DNA of 8,483 bases from Sulfuritalea sp. (GTDB taxonomy: Bacteria; Pseudomonadota; Gammaproteobacteria; Burkholderiales; Rhodocyclaceae): the NCBI GenBank assembly GCA_021738105.1, contig JAIPCS010000146.1:1-8483 (forward strand), in the 5' to 3' direction. Shown here in pieces: positions 1 through 6,900 of this stretch. The notes below the pieces were generated by a model. It made no database searches and had not been told where the DNA came from. It saw only the letters and a program-made list of their open reading frames with translations. How positions within the stretch are numbered: the first letter of the stretch is position 1; each line of letters starts with the position of its first letter. The translations under genes were made by a program, and so were the position numbers.

Positions 1-653
1 AGGCAGTCGATACCCTTGGGCGTTGCCGTCTTGAGGTCGCCGCGCAGATTGCCGGCCTTGTAGTCGATACAGGAGTCGAAGCCAAGTTCGTCGACCACAT
101 AGCTGCATTTCTCTGCGCCACCGGCGATGCCCACCGCGCGTGCGCCGTGAATCTTCGCCAGTTGACCCACCACGCTGCCTACCGCACCGGATGCCGAGGT
201 GACCACCACGGTTTCACCGGCCTTCGGTGCACAAATGTCCATCAGGCCGACCCAGGCGGTGACACCGGGCATGCCGAGTGCGCCGAGGTAGGCGGAAAGC
301 GGCACGGCGCTGGCATCGACTTTCTGCAAAGCGTTGCCGTCGGCGACGGCCCAAGTCTGCCAGCCCAACGCACCGACCACGGTATCGCCGACCGCAAATT
401 TTGGGTGATTGGACTTGATGACTTCGCCCGCCGTGCCGCCCACCATGACTTCGCCAATCTCCACCGACTTGGCGTAGGACTTGGCCTCCGACATGCGCCC
501 GCGCATGTAGGGGTCGAGCGACAGCCAGCGGTTCCTGACCAGGACCTGGTCGGGACCAGGTTCGGGAATATCGGTTTCCTGCAGGCGGAAGTTGCTTTCC
601 TCGACCCAGGCGGTTGGGCGGTTGGCGAGGACGATTTGCTGGTTTTTTTCCAT
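1..653 (-). CDS. NADP-dependent medium-chain oxidoreductase (CurA/prostaglandin reductase-like), C-terminus cut by window edge
   Basis: The minus-strand frame opens at ATG 653-651 and stays open to base 1, giving 217 residues; the family is normally about 335-345 aa, so roughly the last third is missing. Visible family marks are the LSLDPYMRGRM motif (about residues 44-54), the GroES-like fold with VGDTVVG (88-94), GMPGVTAW (127-134) and the nucleotide-binding ASGAVGSVVGQLAK (154-167), followed by GIAGGAEKC (175-183). There are no zinc-ligand cysteines in the usual places, which fits the zinc-free leukotriene B4 12-hydroxydehydrogenase/curcumin reductase branch. Members reduce the C=C bond of enones or enals with NADPH in the cytosol. 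It lies 61 nt after the thioesterase gene, with no strong Shine-Dalgarno before the ATG, so expression may be weak or partly separate. The natural substrate is unknown; a role in reducing an unsaturated intermediate of the upstream CoA pathway is inference. Confidence 0.9.
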   Translation of the reverse strand, partial: MEKNQQIVLANRPTAWVEESNFRLQETDIPEPGPDQVLVRNRWLSLDPYMRGRMSEAKSYAKSVEIGEVMVGGTAGEVIKSNHPKFAVGDTVVGALGWQTWAVADGNALQKVDASAVPLSAYLGALGMPGVTAWVGLMDICAPKAGETVVVTSASGAVGSVVGQLAKIHGARAVGIAGGAEKCSYVVDELGFDSCIDYKAGNLRGDLKTATPKGIDC

Positions 654-714
654 GGTAATACCCGTTGTCGTATTGTATTGAACTGCAAAAGTCGGCGCTG
701 GTGGCACGGCGTCT

Positions 715-1125
715 TTAGCTGGCCTGTTCCGCTTTCCGGCTTTCGCGACGCAGCTTGAAAGTGCCCAGCGACTTGGCTACGAGTTCGCCGCTCTCGTCAA
801 AGGCTTCGCCCTCGCAAAAGTGCAACGAACTGCCGCCGCGCAACAGTTTTCCTTCGGCGACGATGCGCCCCTTCGCCGAACGCAGGAAGCTGATCGACAT
901 GTCGACGGTCATCACGCCGCCAACATGTTCATGTGAAGTACGTGCGGCGACAGCCATGGCGACATCGAGCATGGTCATGATCACGCCGCCATGGGAAACT
1001 TCGAAGCTGTTGAGCATTTCCGGGCGCAGTTCGAGCGAGATGCGCGAGCGTCCACCTTCGGCCATCTCGGCCTTGACGCCGAGATGTTTGAGAAAGGGAA
1101 CCGAAAGGCCGAAAAAATCCGACAT
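715..1125 (-). CDS. PaaI family hotdog-fold acyl-CoA thioesterase
   Basis: A 136-residue protein, the usual size for a single hotdog domain. The typical helix reads NSFEVSHGGVIMTMLDVAMA (residues 39-58), with His45-Gly46-Gly47 and Asp54 in the places of the PaaI HGG...D motif. The following strands VMTVDMSISFLRSAKGRIVA (71-90) and the LVAKSLGTFKL end (116-126) complete the fold. The family hydrolyses acyl- or aryl-CoA thioesters in the cytosol, often to free CoA trapped in dead-end intermediates. The chosen start, ATG 1125-1123, lies 5 nt after the stop of the SDR gene. The frame stays open further upstream, but that extension lies wholly inside the SDR coding sequence and has no hotdog features. 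The short spacing implies translation coupled to the SDR. The C-terminus (RRESRKAEQAS) is a charged tail outside the fold. Substrate unknown. Confidence 0.9.
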   Translation of the reverse strand: MSDFFGLSVPFLKHLGVKAEMAEGGRSRISLELRPEMLNSFEVSHGGVIMTMLDVAMAVAARTSHEHVGGVMTVDMSISFLRSAKGRIVAEGKLLRGGSSLHFCEGEAFDESGELVAKSLGTFKLRRESRKAEQAS

Positions 1126-1130
1126 CGTGA

Positions 1131-1904
1131 CTAGAAGCTCAGGCTCCCGCCGTCGACCGGAAGTGCGTGCCCCGTGATGTGACGTCCGGCATCGGAGGCG
1201 AGCAGCACCACCGTACCCTTGAGGTCCTCTTCGCCACCGATGCGACCCAGGGCCGTGCCGGCAATAATCTTGTCGCCGAGCATTTCCATTAGGCCGCTGG
1301 CCATTTTCGAGGGAAAGAAGCCTGGACAGATGGCGTTGACGTTGATGTTGTACTTGCCCCATTCCGCCGCCAGAGCACGCACAAAATTCACATCGGCACC
1401 TTTGCTGGTGTTGTAGGCGATCGTCTGCATGTCCGGTGGATTGCCGCGCAAGCCGGCAATCGAGGCAGTCACGATCACTTTCCCCGACTTTTGCGGAATG
1501 AAGGCGCGCTTGCCGACTTCGCGGGTGAGGAAAAACATGCCGTTGACATTGAGATTGATGACCTTCATCCAGGCAGCATCGGGGAAGTCCTCTGCCGGGG
1601 CACCCCAGGTGGCACCGGCGTTGTTCACCAGAATGTCGATCTTGCCGTAGTGATCGAGCACGGCGCTGACGAGGGCGGGGATCTGGTCAAATTTCGATAG
1701 ATCGTTGGTGATCGTCAACACCTCGACTCCCTGTTTTTCGAGGTGGGCTTTCGCATCCGCCAGTTCGTCAGCCTTGCGCGCCGTGATGGCGAGCTTCGCG
1801 CCCATTTCGCCGAGGGCTTCGGCCATTTGCAAGCCGAGGCCGCGCGAGCCGCCGGTGATGATCGCGACCTTGCCGGTGAGATCGAAGAGTTGTTTGACGC
1901 TCAT
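1131..1904 (-). CDS. SDR family NAD(P)-dependent oxidoreductase
   Basis: A 257-residue classical short-chain dehydrogenase/reductase. It shows the Rossmann motif TGGSRGLG (17-24), NNAG (94-97), structural/catalytic Asn119 (INLNVNG), Ser148 (TASIAG), Tyr164 and Lys168 in YNTSK, and the PG segment after the active site (CPGFFPSKM, 193-201). All four catalytic residues are present. Arg43 after the second strand (ITARK) may favour NADP(H), but this is weak evidence. These enzymes interconvert alcohols and ketones in the cytosol; similar proteins are often annotated as gluconate 5-dehydrogenase-like or 3-oxoacyl reductases. Beside a thiolase and a bifunctional hydratase/dehydrogenase, a 3-hydroxyacyl-CoA or similar hydroxy substrate is plausible but unproven. 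The start at ATG 1904 is preferred over an in-frame TTG at 1919 because AAAGGA (1916-1911) is correctly placed for the ATG and would be coding if the TTG were used. Confidence 0.93.
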   Translation of the reverse strand: MSVKQLFDLTGKVAIITGGSRGLGLQMAEALGEMGAKLAITARKADELADAKAHLEKQGVEVLTITNDLSKFDQIPALVSAVLDHYGKIDILVNNAGATWGAPAEDFPDAAWMKVINLNVNGMFFLTREVGKRAFIPQKSGKVIVTASIAGLRGNPPDMQTIAYNTSKGADVNFVRALAAEWGKYNINVNAICPGFFPSKMASGLMEMLGDKIIAGTALGRIGGEEDLKGTVVLLASDAGRHITGHALPVDGGSLSF

Positions 1905-1910
1905 TGGAAT

Positions 1911-1916
1911 TCCTTT
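1911..1916 (-). promoter_or_regulatory. Shine-Dalgarno of the SDR gene
   Basis: AAAGGA on the minus strand, 6 nt before ATG 1904. It decides the start codon against the in-frame TTG at 1919-1917, which would place this site inside the coding sequence. Confidence 0.7.
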
Positions 1917-1929
1917 CAAGAAAATCTAT

Positions 1930-2010
1930 CAGCCACAGAAGGTACAGAGTACACAGAGAAAACCAAAGGGCTTCGCAATACCTCTGTGATCGCTTTGCCC
2001 TCTGTGGCTG
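1930..2010. repeat. Palindromic intergenic repeat, copy A
   Basis: An imperfect inverted repeat filling most of the gap between the thiolase stop and the SDR ribosome site. The left arm 1931-1958 matches the reverse complement of the right arm 1982-2009 at 22 of 28 positions by my hand count, and one more pair (1930/2010) extends the base. The outer 9 nt (AGCCACAGA / TCTGTGGCT) and the inner 7 nt (CACAGAG / CTCTGTG) pair perfectly. The loop is 23 nt (1959-1981). Each arm is built from three 9-nt units resembling CACAGAGGN. There is no T-run next to either base, so it does not look like an intrinsic terminator. It belongs to the same family as copy B at 3215-3297. It may act as a small dispersed non-autonomous element or as an RNA hairpin after the thiolase stop codon; neither is shown. 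Confidence 0.88.
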
Positions 2011-2020
2011 CTTTTCGGTT

Positions 2021-3199
2021 CTAAACCACCTCGAACAACCCAGCCGCACCCTGGCCGCCACCGATGCACATGGTGACCACCACCAGTTTCGCGCCGCGAC
2101 GCTTGCCCTCGATCAGCGCATGGCCGACCAGGCGGGCGCCGGAAACACCGTAAGGGTGGCCGACGGCGATCGCGCCGCCGTTGACGTTGAGCCTGTCCAT
2201 CGGGATGCCGAGCGTATCTGCGCAGAAGAGCACCTGCACGGCGAAGGCCTCGTTGAGTTCCCAGAGGTCGATATCGGCGACAGTGAGGCCGGCTTTCTTC
2301 AATAATTTCGGTACGGCGAAGACCGGACCGATGCCCATCTCATCGGGCTCGCAGCCGGCCACCGCGAAGCCGCGGAAGATGCCGAGCGGTGTCAGTCCTT
2401 TTTGTTCGGCGACTTTCGCGTTCATCACCACGGCAGCGGATGAGCCGTCGGAAAACTGGCTGGCGTTGCCGGCGGTGATGACACCACCGGGCATTGCCGA
2501 GCGAATCTTCGAGACGCCTTCCAGTGTCGTGTCGGGGCGGATGCCTTCATCGGCGGCGATGGTGACTTCTTTCGTCATCAGCGCACCGGTCGCCTTGTCG
2601 GCTACGCCCATGGTGACAGTCATGGGCACGATTTCGTCGTCGAACTTGCCGGCGACGCGGCCCGCTGCGGCTCGTAGCTGGCTGTTCACGCCATACTCAT
2701 CCTGGCGATCCTTGCCAATCTTGTAGCGTTTGGCGACCTGTTCGGCAGTCTGCAGCATGCTCCAATAAACTTCGGGTTTGATCTTGAGCAGCAACGGATC
2801 GGCGATCATGTGGCGGTTCGATTCCTGTTGCACGCAGGAAATGCTCTCGACGCCGCCGGCGACGAAGATGTCGCCTTCACCGGCGATGATGCGCTGGGCG
2901 GCCATGGCAATCGTCTGCAGACCCGAGGAGCAGAAACGATTGACGGTGGCGCCCGGAACCGTCACCGGCAGGCCGGCGGCGAGCGCGATCTGGCGCGCGA
3001 TGTTGGCACCGGTGGCACCTTCCGGCGTGGCGCAGCCCATCAACACATCTTCGACTTCGGCGGCTTCGATGCCGGCCCGCGATACCGCGTGTTTAACAGA
3101 ATGCGCGCCGAGCGTGGCACCATGGGTCATGTTGAAAGCGCCCTTCCAGGATTTGGCCAGTCCGGTGCGGGCAGTTGATACGATAACGGCATCAGTCAT
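2021..3199 (-). CDS. Acetyl-CoA C-acyltransferase (thiolase, FadA-type)
   Basis: A 392-residue thiolase, full length for the family. The nucleophile is Cys90 in [10 protein letters not shown]. Other active-site landmarks are Asn316 in NEAF, His348 in [10 protein letters not shown] and Cys378 in CIGGGQG; all are intact. The enzyme cleaves 3-oxoacyl-CoA with free CoA to acetyl-CoA plus a chain shortened by two carbons, in the cytosol. It follows the bifunctional hydratase/dehydrogenase gene, which makes its substrate, so the pair covers the last three beta-oxidation steps and may form a complex as FadB and FadA do. A biosynthetic acetoacetyl-CoA thiolase is less likely given the neighbour. The start ATG 3199-3197 has an AAGGAG site 7 nt upstream. 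It is the only gene here with the palindromic repeat on both sides (copies at 1930-2010 and 3215-3297). Chain-length preference cannot be read from the sequence. Confidence 0.95.
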   Translation of the reverse strand: MTDAVIVSTARTGLAKSWKGAFNMTHGATLGAHSVKHAVSRAGIEAAEVEDVLMGCATPEGATGANIARQIALAAGLPVTVPGATVNRFCSSGLQTIAMAAQRIIAGEGDIFVAGGVESISCVQQESNRHMIADPLLLKIKPEVYWSMLQTAEQVAKRYKIGKDRQDEYGVNSQLRAAAGRVAGKFDDEIVPMTVTMGVADKATGALMTKEVTIAADEGIRPDTTLEGVSKIRSAMPGGVITAGNASQFSDGSSAAVVMNAKVAEQKGLTPLGIFRGFAVAGCEPDEMGIGPVFAVPKLLKKAGLTVADIDLWELNEAFAVQVLFCADTLGIPMDRLNVNGGAIAVGHPYGVSGARLVGHALIEGKRRGAKLVVVTMCIGGGQGAAGLFEVV

Positions 3200-3206
3200 T
3201 TTTAAA

Positions 3207-3212
3207 CTCCTT
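3207..3212 (-). promoter_or_regulatory. Strong Shine-Dalgarno of the thiolase gene
   Basis: AAGGAG on the minus strand, 7 nt before the thiolase ATG. It lies only 2 nt beyond the base of the palindromic repeat at 3215-3297, so a folded hairpin would end right beside the ribosome site. Confidence 0.75.
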
Positions 3213-3214
3213 GT

Positions 3215-3297
3215 TTAGCCACAGAGGACGCAGAGGTCACAGAGGTAAAACAACACCAATGGATTTTCTCTGTGTGCTCTGTGCCCTCTGTGGCTAA
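3215..3297. repeat. Palindromic intergenic repeat, copy B
   Basis: An imperfect inverted repeat between the hydratase/dehydrogenase stop (3304) and the thiolase ribosome site. The left arm 3215-3244 matches the reverse complement of the right arm 3268-3297 at 26 of 30 positions by hand count, including a perfect outer 13 nt (TTAGCCACAGAGG). The loop is 23 nt (3245-3267), the same length as in copy A. The left arm reads as 9-nt units CACAGAGGA, CGCAGAGGT, CACAGAGGT. The loop side of its right arm, read on the minus strand (CACAGAGAAAATCC), matches the plus-strand loop side of copy A (CACAGAGAAAACC), so the two copies lie in opposite orientation. I recall similar GCCACAGAGG palindromes scattered between genes in several bacterial genomes, but could not verify that here. 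Confidence 0.9.
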
Positions 3298-3303
3298 TGG
3301 TTT

Positions 3304-5388
3304 TCAGGTTAAGGACTTTCCTTCGGCGATACGCTTGGCAATCAGCGGCGCCGGTTCCCAGAAGCTGTCGCCGGACGTCGCGGCGAAATCCTTCATGCTG
3401 CGCGCGACGTTGTACAAGCCAACCTCGTCGGCATACAGCATCGGGCCGCCGCGAAACAGCGGAAAGCCGTAGCCGGTCAGATAGATCATGTCGATGTCGG
3501 AAGCGCGGGCGGCGATGCCTTCCTCGAGAATTCGCGCACCCTCGTTGACCAGCGCAAAGATGCAGCGCTGTACGATTTCGGTGTCCGAGATCTTGCGCGG
3601 CGTGATGCCCAGTTCCTTGCGATAGTCTTCCAGCATCTTATCGACTTCCGGATCGGGAATCGCCTTGCGATTGCCTGGCTGATAGAGATACCAGCCCTTG
3701 CCGGTTTTCTGTCCGTAACGACCCTGTTCGCAAAGCTTGTCGGCAAACTTGGCGTAGCGGATGCTGGGCTTCTCGACATAGCGGCGCTTGCGAATGGCCC
3801 AGCCGATATCGTTGCCGGCCAGATCGCCCATGCGGAACGGACCCATTGCCATGCCCCACTTTTCCATGGCCTTGTCCACCTGTGCCGGGGTTGCGCCTTC
3901 TTCCAGCAGGAAGCCGGCGACGCGGCCGTAGTGCTCGATCATGCGGTTGCCGATGAAGCCATCACACACTCCGGAGACCACTGCAGTCTTGCGGATCTTT
4001 TTCGCCACTTGCATCACGGTTGCCATGACGTCCTTGGCGGTGGCCGCTCCGCGCACCACTTCGAGCAGCTTCATGACATTGGCCGGGCTGAAAAAGTGCA
4101 TGCCGACCACGTCCTGTGGGCGCTTGGTGAAGTTGGCGATTTTGTTCACGTCCAGCGTCGAGGTGTTGGAAGCGAGGATCGCGCCGGGCTTGGCGATTTC
4201 GTCGAGCTTCTTGAACACCGCTTCCTTGACGCCGATTTCCTCGAAGACCGCTTCGATGATCAGGTCGGCATCCTTGAAATCATCATAGGACAGGGTGCCT
4301 TTCAGCATGCCCATACGCTGGTCCAGTTTTTCCTGGCTCAGCTTGCCCTTCTTCATCGAATTTTCGTAGTTCTTGCGAATCGTGGCGATGCCCTTGTCCA
4401 GGGCGTCCTGCTTCATTTCCAGCATCGTCACCGGAATTCCGGCGTTGAGGAAGTTCATGGTGATGCCGCCACCCATGGTGCCCGCACCGATCACGCCAAC
4501 CTGGGCGATCTTGCGCGTCGGCGTATCGGACGGTACGTCGGGAATCTTCGAGGCAGCACGTTCGCCGCTGAACGCATGGCGTAGTGCGCGCGACTCCGGT
4601 GTGCCCATCATTTCGATGAACAGACTGCGCTCGAACTTCATGCCTTCGTCGAAGGATTTGGTCAGCGCCGCCTGCACCGCGTCGATACATTTGAACGGAG
4701 CCGGGAAGGGGCCCGCGACGCCCTTGACCATGTTGCGTGAAAACTGGAAGAAGGCTTCCTGGTTCGGGTGGTTGATCTTGATGTCACGGATGCGCTTCAG
4801 CGGACGGCCTTCAGCAACAATCGTGTCAGCGAAGGCGAGGGCACCCTTTAGCAAATCGCCTTCGATGAACTCGTCGAACAGCGGCGTTCCCTTGAACTTG
4901 TCGGCGGATACCGGATTACCGGCGAGGATCAGGTTAAGCGCGGCTTCCACTCCGACGATGCGCGGCATACGTTGTGTGCCGCCAGCGCCGGGCAACAGGC
5001 CCAGCTTGATTTCAGGCAGGGCGATCGACGCATTGGCAAGCGCGACGCGAAAGTGCGCGCCGAGCGCCAGTTCGAGGCCGCCACCCATGCAAACACCACC
5101 TACCGCCGCGATGACCGGCTTCGGGCAGGCTTCGACAATGCGGATCACGGTCAGCAGATTGGGCTCCGCGTAGGACTTTGGAGAGCCGAATTCGCGAATA
5201 TCGGCGCCGCCCGAGAAGGCCCGGTCGGACCCGATCAGGACCACGGCCTTGACGGCGGGGTCGGCGGCTGCCTTGTCGATACCGGCAACGATGCCGCAAC
5301 GCAAATCGTAGCCGAGTCCGTTAACCGGCGGGTTGTTCAGGGTAATAACGGCGGTGCTGCCTTTCAATTCGTACGGGGCGCTGCTCAT
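3304..5388 (-). CDS. Bifunctional enoyl-CoA hydratase/3-hydroxyacyl-CoA dehydrogenase (FadB/FadJ/PimF-like)
   Basis: A 694-residue fusion catalysing hydration of trans-2-enoyl-CoA and NAD-dependent oxidation of the resulting 3-hydroxyacyl-CoA. Residues about 1-190 are a crotonase domain: oxyanion-hole region FSGGADI (58-64), catalytic Glu106 (GGGLELALG) and Glu126 (LPEIKLG), 20 residues apart as in rat hydratase, then GAGGTQR (134-140). A linker with SGERAASKIP (274-283) leads to the Rossmann domain with GAGTMG (301-306). Dehydrogenase residues include Ser407 (ASNTS), His431 and Glu443 (HFFSPANVMKLLE) and Asn481 (GFIGNRM). The C-terminal repeated dimerisation domain runs to 694. Length and linker fit the peroxisomal MFE-1/PimF-like branch about as well as E. 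coli FadJ (714 aa), so no symbol is given. AAGGAG (5399-5394) lies 5 nt before the ATG, 28 nt after livF stops, suggesting co-transcription with the transporter. All catalytic residues are intact; the substrate is unknown. Confidence 0.95.
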   Translation of the reverse strand: MSSAPYELKGSTAVITLNNPPVNGLGYDLRCGIVAGIDKAAADPAVKAVVLIGSDRAFSGGADIREFGSPKSYAEPNLLTVIRIVEACPKPVIAAVGGVCMGGGLELALGAHFRVALANASIALPEIKLGLLPGAGGTQRMPRIVGVEAALNLILAGNPVSADKFKGTPLFDEFIEGDLLKGALAFADTIVAEGRPLKRIRDIKINHPNQEAFFQFSRNMVKGVAGPFPAPFKCIDAVQAALTKSFDEGMKFERSLFIEMMGTPESRALRHAFSGERAASKIPDVPSDTPTRKIAQVGVIGAGTMGGGITMNFLNAGIPVTMLEMKQDALDKGIATIRKNYENSMKKGKLSQEKLDQRMGMLKGTLSYDDFKDADLIIEAVFEEIGVKEAVFKKLDEIAKPGAILASNTSTLDVNKIANFTKRPQDVVGMHFFSPANVMKLLEVVRGAATAKDVMATVMQVAKKIRKTAVVSGVCDGFIGNRMIEHYGRVAGFLLEEGATPAQVDKAMEKWGMAMGPFRMGDLAGNDIGWAIRKRRYVEKPSIRYAKFADKLCEQGRYGQKTGKGWYLYQPGNRKAIPDPEVDKMLEDYRKELGITPRKISDTEIVQRCIFALVNEGARILEEGIAARASDIDMIYLTGYGFPLFRGGPMLYADEVGLYNVARSMKDFAATSGDSFWEPAPLIAKRIAEGKSLT

Positions 5389-5393
5389 GCTGA

Positions 5394-5399
5394 CTCCTT
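5394..5399 (-). promoter_or_regulatory. Shine-Dalgarno of the bifunctional hydratase/dehydrogenase gene
   Basis: AAGGAG on the minus strand, 5 nt before ATG 5388. It lies in the 27-nt space (5389-5416) after livF, which is too short to hold a separate promoter and terminator. Confidence 0.7.
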
Positions 5400-5416
5400 G
5401 CTTGAATGATCGGGTT

Positions 5417-6136
5417 TCATACTTCCAGCCACTCCTTGCGGATGGCGGCGTTATTCTTGAGGTCGTCCGGTGTGCCTTCGAAGACGATACGGCCGTGCCC
5501 CATCAGATACAGGCGTTCGGAAATGTCCAGCGCGATTGCCAGCTTCTGTTCAATCAACAAAATGGAGATGCCGCGCTTTCTGATTTCCAGCAGGAACTCG
5601 CCGACCTGTTCGACGATTTTTGGTGCGAGTCCTTCTGTCGGCTCGTCAATCATGATCAGGTCGGGATCGCCCATCAGTGTACGGCACAAGGTCAGCATCT
5701 GCTGCTCGCCGCCGGAAAGCACGCCGCCCAGGATGTTTTCGCGTTCTTTCAGTCGCGGGAAGAGCGCATACATGTCGTCGAACGACCAGCGTCCGACGGC
5801 CTTGGTGTCCTTCATGCCGAGCATGAGATTTTGCTTGACGGTGAGATCCGGGAATATCGACCGGTCTTCCGGCACATAACCGATACCGCAGCGGGCAATT
5901 TCATAGGCTTTCCTGCCCAGGATGCTCTGCCCTTTGAGGCGAATGCCGCCGCGAGAGACCACCTGTCCCATGACGGCTTTTGCGGTGGTTGACCGGCCGA
6001 CGCCATTGCGGCCCAGAAGGCAGACAATTTCGCCTTGCCCGACATGCAGATTGACGCCATGCAGGACGTGGCTCTTGCCGTAATAGGCGTGGAGGTCGTT
6101 GATTTGCAGCATGGGTGTGGACGTATCGTCGCTCAT
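5417..6136 (-). CDS. livF: Branched-chain amino acid ABC transporter, ATP-binding protein LivF
   Basis: A 239-residue nucleotide-binding subunit of the HAAT importer family, acting on the cytoplasmic face as partner of LivG. LivF marks are HAYYGKSHVLHGV (15-27), the Q-loop region GYVPEDRSIFPDLTV (86-100), signature LSGGEQQ (140-146), Walker B LIMIDEP (160-166) with EGLAP, and LLIEQK (193-198), where LivF proteins normally carry VEQN instead of a switch histidine. The odd point is Walker A: GRNGVGRST (42-50) has Arg48 (codon CGG, 5995-5993) where lysine is expected. Changing a lysine codon to CGG takes at least two substitutions, so a single-base sequencing error does not explain it. The rest of the protein looks intact. 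The start overlaps the livG stop by ATGA. An alternative start at Met9 is possible. Confidence 0.93.
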   Translation of the reverse strand: MSDDTSTPMLQINDLHAYYGKSHVLHGVNLHVGQGEIVCLLGRNGVGRSTTAKAVMGQVVSRGGIRLKGQSILGRKAYEIARCGIGYVPEDRSIFPDLTVKQNLMLGMKDTKAVGRWSFDDMYALFPRLKERENILGGVLSGGEQQMLTLCRTLMGDPDLIMIDEPTEGLAPKIVEQVGEFLLEIRKRGISILLIEQKLAIALDISERLYLMGHGRIVFEGTPDDLKNNAAIRKEWLEV

Positions 6137-6900
6137 GACTCTTCAACCAGTGCCGGGTGGGTTCCAAGGTAGGCTTCCTGTACCGCCGCGCTGTTACGGA
6201 TCGCGTCCGGGGTGTCGGTCGCAATGATTTCACCGTAAACCAATACTGAAATCCGGTCGGCCAGCCCGAACACGACACCCATGTCATGTTCGACCATGAC
6301 CAGGGTCTTGCCTTCGGTGACACGACGGATCAGTTCCACGGCATCTTCGGTTTCACTGTTACTCATGCCGGCAGTGGGTTCGTCGAGCAGGATGACGTCG
6401 GCACCACTGGCGATGGTGATGCCAATTTCCAGCGCCCGTTGTTCGGCGTAGGACAGGATGCCTGCCGGCGTATCGCGCCGGTTGCTCAGGCCGATATCCT
6501 CCATTACCGTTTCCGCACGCTGGCGCGCATCCTTCAAGCCTGCCAGCCGATGCCAGAAAGAATAGCGGTAACCCAGCGACCAGAGCACGGCACAGCGCAA
6601 ATTCTCGAATACCGACAGGTTGTGAAAGATGTTGGTGATCTGGAAACTGCGCGACAGTCCCTTGCGATTGATCTCGAACGGCTTGAGGCCGATCACGCTC
6701 TCGCCCTTGAGTTCTATGCTGCCGGCCGAAACCGGCAGGCGCGCGCTGATCAGATGGAACAGGGTGGACTTGCCTGCGCCGTTGGGGCCGATGATGGCGT
6801 GGCGCTCACCCGGCGCAATTTCAAGGTCGACGCCGCGAATGATCTCCGTCCGACCGAAGTTCTTGCGCAAGCCGCTCAGACGCAATGCCGCGGCGCTCAT
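6133..6900 (-). CDS. livG: Branched-chain amino acid ABC transporter, ATP-binding protein LivG
   Basis: A 255-residue ATPase subunit of the same importer. It has a canonical Walker A GPNGAGKST (38-46), the LivG-type Q-loop SRSFQITNIF (83-92), signature LSYAEQR (149-155), Walker B VILLDEPTAGM (169-179) and switch His205 in VEHDM. The signature has Ala152 where the usual LivG motif is SYGEQ; I recall YAEQ in related proteobacterial proteins, so this may be a subfamily trait. A C-terminal extension after EIIATDTP (224-231) to 255 is typical of LivG. The start ATG 6900 has GGAG (6911-6908) 7 nt upstream and overlaps the livM stop by 4 nt. The substrate cannot be read from the ATPase. Confidence 0.95.
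   Translation of the reverse strand: MSAAALRLSGLRKNFGRTEIIRGVDLEIAPGERHAIIGPNGAGKSTLFHLISARLPVSAGSIELKGESVIGLKPFEINRKGLSRSFQITNIFHNLSVFENLRCAVLWSLGYRYSFWHRLAGLKDARQRAETVMEDIGLSNRRDTPAGILSYAEQRALEIGITIASGADVILLDEPTAGMSNSETEDAVELIRRVTEGKTLVMVEHDMGVVFGLADRISVLVYGEIIATDTPDAIRNSAAVQEAYLGTHPALVEES

Noticed and set aside
242..688. A 148-codon minus-strand open frame within the oxidoreductase region
   Set aside because: Its translation is Ser/Pro/Arg-rich shadow sequence. The correct frame here gives a clear medium-chain reductase with the ASGAVGS motif, running off the window edge.
654..714. A promoter in the 61-nt gap before the CurA-like reductase
   Set aside because: The gap contains an AT-richer patch (TTGCAGTTCAATACAATACG), but no -35/-10 pair with 16-18 nt spacing is convincing.
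715..1362. A longer version of the thioesterase starting inside the SDR gene (215 residues)
   Set aside because: The extra N-terminal part overlaps the conserved SDR coding sequence in another frame, is arginine- and glycine-rich, and has no hotdog features. The family-length start at 1125 sits just after the SDR stop.
1930..2010. The palindromic repeats as rho-independent terminators
   Set aside because: Neither copy is followed on the minus strand by a T-run, the stems contain several mismatches, and the genes on both sides appear to belong to one operon.
2181..2726. Plus-strand open frame opposite the thiolase, and similar ones at 755-1177 and 7323-7937
   Set aside because: They lie wholly antisense to well-supported genes. 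Their composition reflects the complementary codons, and no family is recognisable.
3215..3297. The CACAGAGGN units as a CRISPR remnant
   Set aside because: The units are 9 nt, contiguous without spacers, and arranged as an inverted pair. There are no cas genes nearby.
3931..4584. Long plus-strand open frames opposite the hydratase/dehydrogenase gene (also 4373-5173)
   Set aside because: They are antisense shadows of a strongly conserved enzyme in GC-rich DNA, with His- and Asp-rich or low-complexity translations and no recognisable domain.
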